Source: Dactylonectria macrodidyma
Taxonomy: Eukaryota; Ascomycota; Sordariomycetes; Hypocreales; Nectriaceae
Reading direction: 5' to 3'
Length of the DNA stretch: 64,000 nt
NCBI GenBank assembly: GCA_020744425.1
Contig: JAGMUV010000005.1
Location: 2,914,001 to 2,978,000, forward strand
Below, piece after piece: positions 12,342 to 22,109 of this stretch; position 1 is the first letter of the stretch; each line of letters starts with the position of its first letter. The notes under the pieces were generated by a model, which had not been told where the DNA came from, searched no databases, and saw nothing but the letters and a program-made list of their open reading frames with translations. Made by a program: the position numbers and the translations under genes.

Positions 12342-12385
12342 CAGCGTCAGCGTCAGCGTCAGTCAGCGTCAGCGCGCGCGCGCTG
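12342..12385 (+). repeat. CAGCGT tandem repeat ending in a GC dinucleotide run
   Basis: Several CAGCGT hexamers in tandem are followed by an alternating GC run of about ten bases. The alternating purine-pyrimidine end could adopt left-handed DNA. No coding function is seen. Confidence 0.75.
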
Positions 12386-12566
12386 GGTGACGGGTTGGTG
12401 ATGATCACCACGAGCGGCTTGGGCGCCAATCGCCGGCTCTGGCGCATCGACGGATGACCCTTTCAAGAACATGAACACGAGACGTGGGCCGTCTTTGCAG
12501 TGGCTGTTCGAGCCACAGCGAACCGCGCCCGCAACTACCTACAGTACGTACCGGGTTGACACCCTT

Positions 12567-12623
12567 AGGTACCTACCTACCTACCTACCTAGGTACCTAC
12601 CTATTGCATAAGGTACCTAGGTA
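12567..12623 (+). repeat. ACCT/AGGT tetranucleotide repeat with inverted arms
   Basis: Consecutive ACCT units switch to AGGT and back, so the array contains self-complementary GGTACC and CCTAGG centres and can fold back on itself. Such arrays are common in intergenic DNA of Sordariomycetes, which supports the taxonomic reading. Confidence 0.85.
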
Positions 12624-15600
12624 TTCCCGATTTGAACCCAGATGCAACGCTCTCGTTCACTTGCTCAGACAAGTTACAATGGAACCCAACAAGAAGCAAA
12701 AGGAAAAAAATGAGCTGAATATTCACAATCAAGGCCCAATGGAGGCGTGCCACCGAATCCTTTTTTTTTTTTTTACTAGGTTCACCACACCGCAACACTT
12801 CAGATCTGTTAGGGGGAATAGCGGCTGTTGGCGAGATGCAGGGCAAAGCCACAACGTCAGTCGAACAAGCCAAACCAACCCACTTCAACTTTCTTTGACG
12901 AATAATTATCACGCGGGGGTGCAGAGGCCCAGACTGATAGTAACAAGACTTGCCCCCCTCCCCCCTCCCCCCTCTCCAAAACGAGGAGCGGCCCCATGCT
13001 CGACAGAACTGACAATCTTGACTGCCCAGAGAGTCCAACAGCCCTGTCCCCACCTCGGACTGAGGCACGAGGAAGCACAAGCCCAACAACCGTCTGTGCG
13101 TAGCAGCCCGCGACACTCCCGCGCAGGTTTGAGTTTGTCGGGTGAGGCTTGATGATGCTGGGCAGGGCTGGGCTGGGCTGGCTTGAAGGAGCGTTTCGAG
13201 AGGCGTGGAGTTTTGGATCCCACAAAGAAAAGGCTCGGCCCGAGCAATGTCAAATGTCTCCCAAACAACTTGTGCCCAGTGATGGTCTTCGCGGTTCTAG
13301 GTTCAGAGACACTGTGAGACAACCCTGACGCCTGCCTCCAAGCTCTCTGTAAGGTACGAGGGACCTAGTAAACGTGATGGATCATGGATCCAATTAGGGC
13401 CCAGCCATCATCGGATCTCTCCAGACAGACACCCGTAGCCTAACCCGAGCCCGGCCGAACCAAGCAAAACGCCGGTGTTCCCAAGACTGCCTTTTTTCTT
13501 CGTTTGCTCCATCCACCCAAGAGCAAAGACTCCACGCCGCCTTCCACCTAGCACCACGGGAACCGGGAACACCCTGGGTGCTGTTGATGAACTGGCGGTC
13601 AAAAATACAGTATGACATACGCAACCAACTAAGAAGAGCCCATTCATGGTGGTGGTGGTGGCGGTGATGGTGGCTGTCGTGTCCGTCAGTCGACGGCTGG
13701 ATGAGTTGGTGAGTTGGTGAGCTGGTGATGCCAGTGTCATGGATCATGGACCTAGAACCCTTGGCCCCCGTCGTGGATTATGGCGTGTACTATGTATACT
13801 ATGTATCCTAGGTGTATCCTATGTAGTTTGCGGATATGTATACTAGGAAAGGCGGGCGGGTATGTAGGTCTGTATGGGTGCCTTGTGGGATGCGTTGTTG
13901 AATGTGCTGTTGGGTTGCGTATCGCAGCTGGTAAGTACTACTTCTCGTGTTGTGTACTCCATACGGGACCTTCGAAACAGACTGTAGATGGAATGTGTGC
14001 GAAAGTCGTGTACGTAGTGTAGGTAGGTAGCTACCTGGTAATTACATCTGGAGCTTGCGGCTTGTTGGCGTGTCCGGGGGAGCCACCATGCCATGATGAG
14101 CGTTCATAAACGTCCATGAACCATGATCGACCACCAAAACCACCCCTCCCTCCCATTCCATCCCATCCCTCTCATCAGTGGCCCCCCTCTAAAAGGCGTC
14201 CACGCACGCCTGGCACCCAGCCACATGGCCCAATCTAGTTCCTGCCTGTCTATGCTCTTCCGTTCTGGCGGTCGTCCGGCCGGTTGGTCGGCTATCAGAC
14301 GGACGTAGCCTAATAGCTGGAAAGGAGGGGCGTGGAAGAGCCAAAAGGCGTGAGAGTCGGGAACATTTGCAAGCCGCTTTGGGTAGTGGTGGTGGTGGTG
14401 CCCTGCCAGAGGACGAGGACTGCCTATTGCTTCTGCCTGTTGTTGCTGCTGCTGATGCAACAACAACCGTCCAATGTGTATCCTCCACCACCAGCGAACC
14501 GCCCCGCGCTGTTTGAGACATCTCAACGCGCTGTGCTTGCATCGCATTACATACGAGAGCCTCTCCCTCGCTCTAGCCATGGCCGCCCCCCGCAGCCTAC
14601 GCCGCGCAGCTCGCAGCTTGCAGAAAAGCAGGCTTCTCTTCTCGCGAGACATACCTTGGCTACCAAAAACCCCCAGGTCCCTCTCCAAGGACGCCACGTT
14701 GTTGGCCGTCAGCAGTCGACATCTGTGGCAGGGTTCCACCTCGGTGGCATCGTGACCGCCACCCGGCCTCCACCTCGATGAAAGAATTTTCCCTTCTTCT
14801 TCCTTCTTTTATGCCCCTTGCTCAGCCCGTTTAGGCCCAGGCCACCTGCTCGAGCTCGCGGCCCTTGTTCCACTGGCTCCCTTGCTCCAAAAATGGGCAG
14901 GATGAGGCGGGCTGGAGAATAGCTGGATCTGCGGCCAGGGATCAGGGCTCTATCGACGGAGGCGCCCACCAGACCACCAGGGCCGCCGGTATGGCGGCGG
15001 GGTGAATGAAACGCTCTACGCTCTCCAGCGCACAACGCAGCAATTGGGATTGGGATTATTACATGATACATTGCGATGGGGGCGTGGAAACTTGCCACAA
15101 CGAGCGAGGCTTGCCAGGACTAATTCGTTCTCCCAGCTTCAACCCCCTCCCGACTCCTTTACGCCAATGCGACCAAGATGGGCGAGGATCGCTACCTATT
15201 CGCAGGTATCCGTATCCCTCCCTTGTTGGCGACGCCCAAACGTGATACACAGGAAAGGAGCGGCAGGTTGGCGGCCGTTTGTTGTTGCTGCCCGAGCAAA
15301 GCAAGTCGCAAACTTCTCCCACCTCCCACCTACAACCTACCACCTACATAGTACCGTGTCGTATTGCTCACTCACCGGCCTGCTCAACTCCACCCCGTCC
15401 GTACGCACCCTGTTACAGATCGAAGAGGGATTACCGATACCCCCTCTGACGAAAATCCCTGCCCAATGGCGGCTTCACAGCCCGGTTTCTATCTCTCCGT
15501 ACCCCTCCACCATGAGTTGTCGTGAGCATCAGAAAAATGATGTGGGATTGCGAATGCCGTCCCTCCAAGCCCCCCAAAAACGGCCCCACCGCGCCTCACG

Positions 15601-15639
15601 AACCATCCACATCCATTCAAGCACCGGATCGAGAGTCAA

Positions 15640-15834
15640 GTGAGCTGCGGATTTAATTTTAATGATGATGGGTTTAACTTTAATGATGAATTGGAAACTG
15701 TGGAAGAAGTAACAAGAGGAATTAAAAGAAAAAGAAAATAATTTTTTTTAAGGTTGCTGCAAATCAGCAAGCTAAAGTTAAATCTCTACTGTGTTTACTT
15801 TCTTAGGATAACTATATTTATTACTAGTGTGTAC
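15640..15834 (+). mobile_element. Possible transposase C-terminal relic in an AT-rich island
   Basis: Base composition drops abruptly from GC-rich to AT-rich at about 15650. An open frame in the plus strand ends at a TAA at 15739-15741. It contains a duplicated FNFND module (FNFNDDG then FNFNDELE), then an acidic stretch and a basic RKRK end. Acidic then lysine-rich tails of this sort occur at the ends of fungal DDE transposases. No transposase core, terminal repeats or target duplication was found, so the assignment rests on composition and the tail alone. Confidence 0.35.
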
Positions 15835-15861
15835 TGTGCCGGCCGCTTAGTGGCCAGCACA
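15835..15861. repeat. Imperfect inverted repeat (hairpin)
   Basis: Arms TGTGCCGGCCGC (15835-15846) and GTGGCCAGCACA (15850-15861) are inverted copies with two mismatches and a three-base loop. It sits at the right edge of the AT-rich island where composition returns to GC-rich, so it could mark a former element end or a chance palindrome. Confidence 0.5.
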
Positions 15862-16536
15862 CTCCACGACCTATCAGCAGGCCCCAGCTCTTGCAGGTCT
15901 TGGTCTTACTGGAGCAGAAGGGGGGGTAAGGACGGCGGCGCAGTCTGAAGCACGCTGTCCCGTACTATGGTAGGTCGAATTGGATAAGGGTTCTCCCCAG
16001 TGAGTGGCCTGGTGGGAACCCGGACAGCGACGCGACTGGTCAGCGGTTGGTTTGGCAAACACGGTGATGGAAGAAAATCCTGCGGGGATGGGGAACGGGG
16101 ATAGCGACGGGGATGGAGGCAGTTTGGCGTGCCTGTCGGTAATTTGGTTGCTGGCAGTGGCACGCACTCTGACATCGCATCCATCCATTCCTGCACTGCA
16201 TCCATTCTGCATCAGCATCGCCTCGACCAGAGAGCGAGCATGTTTTGCTTTGTTGGCCATGCGCGCGCCGAGACCCCTGCCCAGGAATGCCGCACCATTC
16301 ATGAGGGTACGAAGCACTCAAGGCACTCGAGGCCCTCCCGCGCCCCCGACTCTTCCAAGTTGCAGCGACGTCATGGGTCGATCAGCGCCTCAACTTTCGC
16401 GCGAGACAACCACCAGCAGCCGCGCATGGGGGTCGCATGGAGGAGAAACATGGGGGCATTTAGAAGTGGGTGGGTCACCACAGGCCGGGGCGACAACGTC
16501 CCGTCATGTCTTGACGTTTTTGTCTTGTCTCGCCCT

Positions 16537-16571
16537 ATCTTGTCTAATCTTGTCCAATCTTGTCCAATCTT
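16537..16571 (+). repeat. Ten-base tandem repeat, about three copies
   Basis: Units of the form ATCTTGTCCA are repeated about three times, the first copy differing by one base. Related CTTGTCT words lie just upstream. No gene overlaps. Confidence 0.7.
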
Positions 16572-18987
16572 ACGGATGCCATGTCTCGCCTTGTTCTGTC
16601 AGTCATGTTTGGCCCTTGTCGCGGACGGCATCAAGCGTGTGGGGGCTGGAGAGTCGGGCAGCGGATCAAGGCCAAACCGACCGGGGGACAAGGCGGCCAG
16701 GGCATGGTCCGATGAGCGATGACCGATGGGATGTGCGGGATGGGATGGGGGAGCAACAACAACGACGATGGATGGCCGCCTTGGGTCTTGGGTCCATGTC
16801 TCCATGATGAGAGTCTCGATGGTCTGGATGCGCGCGATAGATCCACCCCCTACCGTCCCCAGGGGTTTTCTTACAAGCAAAGGTTAGGCGTTTGTTGCCC
16901 TTCACCGATCTAGAAGCTCATCACGCACGGCTCCACGTCGTTGGCCTGGCCAGCTTTTGTCTATGACACCAGCACTCTCGGGTTTTGACATGCTTCTATT
17001 CCCATGGCCTGCAAGTTTGCTGTTCCCCGTCACACAGCGAGCGCCTTCAGCCGCCGTACCCAACGTGGCGGTGAGCGAGCGTCCGTCTTGTTTTGGGGGA
17101 AACGCGGCGATGCTAACTCAGGTATCAAGGGCTCCCTCCTTGCTTCTTGGGCGATGGCAAGGCCTGAATCAATTCAGTCAATCAATGGTCTCGTGGTATC
17201 TCTTTTTCTTTTCTTTTTTTCTTTTCTTTTTATCAAGATGTCATTTCTCAATGACAGGGCTCACGGTCTTCGCATTGAGACCCAAAGCAAATGAGACATT
17301 GGGTATCCCTGATTTGGAATTTCCAAGATGGCGAAACCCCAGGCCCCAGGCTGAAAATAGCATTACTTCTGGCGGCTGAAGCGTGTGCTTCTTGGTCATC
17401 GTCACACCATTTGCCGGCGGTAGGACTCGGCAGGTCTGGCGTGATGAAGCGCTCGATTCCTGAATACCACGTCTCCATCGCCAATGTTGCAGATGCAGAC
17501 ACGGACGCTGGCTAACCAATGTCGGTATGTAAGAGGCATTGCGCTGCGCTGGCACAGACTGCAGAATGCAGATAGCCACAGGCACCGGACCGGTTTTGGT
17601 GAAGCATCGCAATAAAACCGCCTTCATATAACACCTTTCCCGTTCAAGGCATCAGAGGGCCGCCAAGAAGAGGCAATAATAAGCCACCCGCGGCGCTCGG
17701 TTGGGGGCGATGCGAACCCTGGCGGAGGATTTTGTGACTTGTCAACGAGGGGCCTGCGGCGAACACGACCCAGGCGTTTCATCCCGTCCCCCATCTGTTT
17801 GCACCGCTAGCCTCGCCTCGCTATGCTACATATCAGATCGATCCTAGTGTGCACCGTTGCCCATGGCATGGCCCATGGCCCTTGGACAGCCAAGGTTTAT
17901 GGACTTGTTGTGCTCAACAGCCTTTTCCCATTCAGCCCTACGTGACAGGTCGGTCTTACAGAGAGGTCTACGTAAGTGGTGCATAACACACAACACCATG
18001 ATCTGCACACACTTTTTCTCTCCTGGTCGCACTGCCTCTGGCCATGAACAGCGTGCAGACGCAGTGCTACCTAGCACAGGACTTGTGCGTGCTACGTCGG
18101 CGACGGGCCCGAGCGGACGCCCTGAGTTTTGTTCACCGTCGCCATGCCAGCTTTCTGCCTTCTCACAACAGCAACAACCGCCCTCCTCTAAGCCGGAGCC
18201 GGGCCCGGAGGCCAGAAAGTGAGTGCCAGACCGGGGGCCATGTCGACCAGGGCCGTGGACAGCGAATGCCCCAGTTCCAACCCACGTTTTCCCGAGCAGC
18301 GGCTTTGAGCCGCCGCCGAGCGACATCACCGAGTACGTAGCGCGTACTATAGACTGCATACTAGTCAAGGTACCTAGATTAATTGCCAAACACACAGATT
18401 CCCCGTCTGGGGAGGGGCTGATACTGCTGCTGCATGTAATGTACGTACCTTGCTGTGTGTACTTACATAGAAGTGCTGTACGGAGCAGCATCTGCGGGCC
18501 ACACGGCCAGCGGGCAAGCGGCCGAGATGGCGAGGGAGCGCACCAACCAAAGAGTGGGTTCGGCCGGCGGCGGGCGACCCTGGTGCAACTCGTTATGCGC
18601 GAAATCTGGCGTCGGGGCTTGCATTCGATGCTGTTGTTGCGCTTCCGTGTTTCCAGACAGACGGGTCCGCGCGGGCGACACCGACAAACGCCATCCGGAC
18701 CAATCGCCGGCCTTGTCCCTGGTCCCTGGCCCGGGCCGGTTTGGGGGTTGACGGAGGTAGGTTTTGTTGTTGTTCGGTTGGCATCGCACAGAGAAGAGAG
18801 ATCCAACCATCTACTCTGGAACTAGTGGACGAAGATGTCTGTCCGTATGTAGGCAGGTAGGCAACGTAGGCCTGTATGTGTGCGTCTGTGTGTCCTTCTG
18901 TTGGCTTCATTAGCCGCTTGTGAGGGCGACTATCAATGGAGCGAATCACTGGCTGGCGGGCATGAGACAGCGCAGCACCCGAGCCTG

Positions 18988-19007
18988 CATATCATATCAT
19001 ATCATAT
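18988..19007 (+). repeat. CATAT pentanucleotide repeat
   Basis: Four copies of CATAT lie in tandem in the gene-poor region. Confidence 0.75.
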
Positions 19008-20821
19008 TGTCAATGAAGATCACCAGCAAGGCGTCGGTAAACATGGCACGGGTAGCATGCGGCGGGCAACGGGAACAAACCACAGATGACCCTCAGAGGA
19101 TGCGCTGTTACAGCTAGATACCTGTTTAGACATGCTTTTTTGTTTGTCAGCCATTTACCCTGGTTTCCCTCTCTCTCATGGTCCCTGCTTGTTCGATTAA
19201 CTTCGCATGTACGGCATCCACGTCGAAAAAAAGAGACAAGGGAACCTGTCCCACATGTACGAATACGTTCATCCAGCACTACAGATACCTCCTGTAGTTC
19301 CGAGAAGAGAGGGGGGCTCGGGCAACGAGGGGACCTTTAGACATGGCAGAGGTACCTTTTTCTTAGTTTCATTCATGCAAGCTGCAGGTCAGTAAAAAGA
19401 AGAAAAACACACCATAGTGTCTTCGTGGCTAGGCCCCAAGCCGCTTAGTTCTCAAGGATACCGTGTGCAGTTCGAGGGTTGTCGCGCCGCTATGTGGCTA
19501 AGAGAAAGGTTGATTTTCGGTCTTGAGTGGGTAACAAGACTAGGAGCGGTTCAGTGGCTGGACTAATTCTCCACTTTGTTGTCTTGAGAGCCCAGGGAAG
19601 AAACAAGCATCCGTGCCTAATCTACACAACCGCCAACCTAGGCACAGGGGGGTAGAGGGTTTGTAACGATTCCTTTATGCAGAAAAAAGCAAGGCTTGGG
19701 CAATCGCCATCGGTAGCGAGAAGAGGAACAGAGTCGACTCCCGAAGATGAGATTGGCGACCTGGTGGCCCAGCCCAGACTGCAGCTCCACTAGGTCGGCC
19801 AACAGCAACTCGGGTCTCGGGAATCTAGGACCGAACCCAAACCCTTGGAGCAGAGACGAGAAAGTTGGGTAGGTTGGTGCTGGCTGTATGGACCTCGTAC
19901 TGCAAGTCTTGGCTGCTCGCGCGGCTTGTCTTGGTTCCTTGCGCGCTGGCGTCTGGCTGGACCTATCAGAAACAGGCGCGTCCCCCATTTGAGGCCTTGA
20001 GACCCTGGGCGGGAAAGAGCAATGCCCTGAGCGGCCCGGCTGGCTAACTTGTCTCTGACCATTTGTCAGATCCTCTCCAGCCGGCGCTCTATCCACAAAG
20101 TGGGCATCAGCTAGTGGTTGGTTGGTTGGTGGTTATGGGCTCTCCTTTGCTTGTCTCATGCGAGGGGCGCGTCAAGTCGAAACATGACAATGTGCGTCAT
20201 CGGGCTTTCCCAAGCTGGAGCTGGCAATGGCAATTTCCAACGTGGAACATGAGGCATTGTGACGACGAGGGGGGATTGTTGCTCCGTTGCTATGTAGGAT
20301 TACTTGGTTTTTTTCGGTCTCTTTTTCTTTTCTTTTTCTCCGTTCTCGTCATTCTCCGCCCCGTCAGCCACCCTCCGCTCTGCACCAATGTCCTTTTTGC
20401 AATCATGCCCCTTTCGTTGAGAGAGAGAGAGAGCCAGGCTGAGACTTATTCGATGAGATGAGAAGAGGGAAAGACAACTGCATAATCGTGACCCCACCCA
20501 CCCTTGAATCCGCCAAAAAAAAGCACATGAGAACCCCTCTGTCGTTCCTTTTTGCTGGAGTCCTGAGGCAACTGGAAAGCAAGCTCTCACGGCCCCAGAA
20601 GCCAAATCCATCCGAACCTACCAAACCCCTCCCACCCCCTCCAACTCCAAATCCGTGAATTGCGGCACACGGCGACTCGCGATAATCTTTCTTGACCGCC
20701 ACAACCCACATCCCACAACCCACCACCAAGGCCAAGTCTGTCCGCACAGCGAAGCAAGACGCAGACACACGGAGAATCCAGAACCTGGAACCTGGACAGT
20801 GGAAGCCATTTCCGATCAGCC

Positions 20822-20845
20822 TCCATCCATCCATCCATCCATCCA
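20822..20845 (+). repeat. ATCC tetranucleotide repeat
   Basis: About six tandem copies of TCCA lie roughly 200 bp upstream of the tubulin cofactor B start codon, in its presumed promoter or leader. Confidence 0.8.
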
Positions 20846-21043
20846 GCACGTTTCTTCTCTCCAACCACCCCCGTCCATCACTACCTAAGTATCCCTCCAC
20901 CACATCATCATCCATCAAATCCCGTCCACCCCTGGTCTCAACGCCCCGAAACCCCCCGGAAAGGGAGAAAGACACATACACAGAGTCATTTTGATACACC
21001 TATTCTTGCCATTATCGTCGTTGCCATCAAATCATCGCCCGCA

Positions 21044-22109
21044 ATGGCCGACGTTCCCCTCATCGTCATCTCCGAGTTTGCGCAGGCCGAACGTCGCATC
21101 ACCCCATCATGGTCCATCAGCCAACTGAAAACCAAGCTCGAGACGGTCACAGGCATACCGCCTTCTTGCCAGATACTCTCGCTCAAGAGGCCGGGCGCCG
21201 AGCCCATCTCCATTGAGGCGGCTAACGAGGACGACACCCACTTGTCCAGCTACCCCTTGGTCCCTTATGCGGAGTTGCATGTAAGTCCAGCAGAATTTTT
21301 CGTTTGCTCTGTGTCACACCCACCACCCCCCTTCTTGGCTCTGTCTCCCGGTGCTTGCATCACTCACAGAGCCGCGAAAATTTCTCGCCAGGCGCCGGCG
21401 CCGACCCTCAAGCTGAGGCTTACACCTCCGTTGCCGTCCGCATAGAATCCTGAAGGCTGGGTAGAGGCGGCGCTGCGCCGGCGCATGGGGCGTGGCTTGA
21501 ACGCGCCCCCCAGCCATCCCCGGTTCAGCAACAAAAACCACACTTCTCCAGTTTGGACTTTTTTACTGCCTTGCTATCTCGAGTAGTTCAAGATAGGGCT
21601 GACAGGGATTTATCTGGCAGGTGATTGACGCACGACCTGCAGCTGGTCGGCCTAACTTCAATGATACTTCCGGCGTTGACAAGTATGTCATGCCCGAAGA
21701 GGAGTACGAGAAGAAGACGGACTCAGTCCTCGCCTGGAAAAAGTCCAACAAGCTCGGTCGCTTTGATCCCAACGCCCCCAGCCACGAGCAGGCCAAGCTG
21801 GCCGCTTTCGAGCACGAGATCGCCTCCCGCGGCATCGCCGTCGACAAGCGGTGCCGGGTTGGCGGTGAAGACACCAAGCGGGGCACCGTCAAGTATGTGG
21901 GCGAGGTCAAGGAGATTCCCGGCGGTCTCGGGGCCTGGGTGGGGATTCACCTTGACGAGCCGGTGGGTAAGAATGATGGCAGCATTGCTGGTACGAGATA
22001 TTGGGGTGAGGCCTCTGGGCTCAAGCATGGCGTGTTTGTGCGGCCCGAACGGGTCGAGGTTGGCGACTTTCCAGCTCTTGATGACTTGGAGGACATGGAG
22101 GAGATCTAA
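21044..22109 (+). CDS. alf1: Tubulin-folding cofactor B (CAP-Gly protein)
   Basis: Two exons (21044-21280, 21621-22109) encode 241 residues, the normal family length. The N-terminal part (about residues 4-90) is the ubiquitin-like domain, with LKTKLETVTGIPPSCQIL. The middle holds DTSGVDKYVMPEEEYEKK. The C-terminal CAP-Gly domain runs from KRCRVGG to FVRPERVEVGDFP, and its microtubule-binding loop reads GKNDGS. The protein ends in an acidic DLEDMEEI tail. The intron joins ELH to VIDARP in phase 0, and at 340 bp it is long for this genome. Cofactor B works with cofactor E to bind and fold alpha-tubulin in the cytosol. Confidence 0.93.

Larger units (their letters stand above)
8880..21043. other. 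Long gene-poor region with simple repeats
   Basis: About 12 kb lies between the Myb gene (leftward) and tubulin cofactor B (rightward), of which the first 0.4-0.5 kb may hold missing 5' exons of the Myb gene. Many GC-rich frames of 60-320 residues exist on both strands. They overlap each other, often lack ATG starts, are low in complexity and match no family I know. I treat them as chance frames. The stretch holds microsatellites (listed separately) and one AT-rich island at about 15.65-15.83 kb. It may contain regulatory DNA or non-coding transcripts. Confidence 0.5.

Noticed and set aside
12632..12650. Minus-strand B-box-like GGTTCAAATC
   Set aside because: The flanking bases do not form a T-stem, and no tRNA fold could be built upstream.
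13780..14022. Cys/Gly-rich 80-residue frame
   Set aside because: It is generated by degenerate TACTATGTA-type repeats and has no signal peptide or homologue I know.
16004..16807. Plus-strand frame of 267 residues
   Set aside because: It includes the ten-base tandem repeat, starts from a non-ATG codon and shows no recognisable motif.
17844..18806. Minus-strand frame of 320 residues
   Set aside because: It starts with TTG, is Arg/Pro/Cys-rich and low in complexity, has no domain and overlaps plus-strand frames of similar quality.
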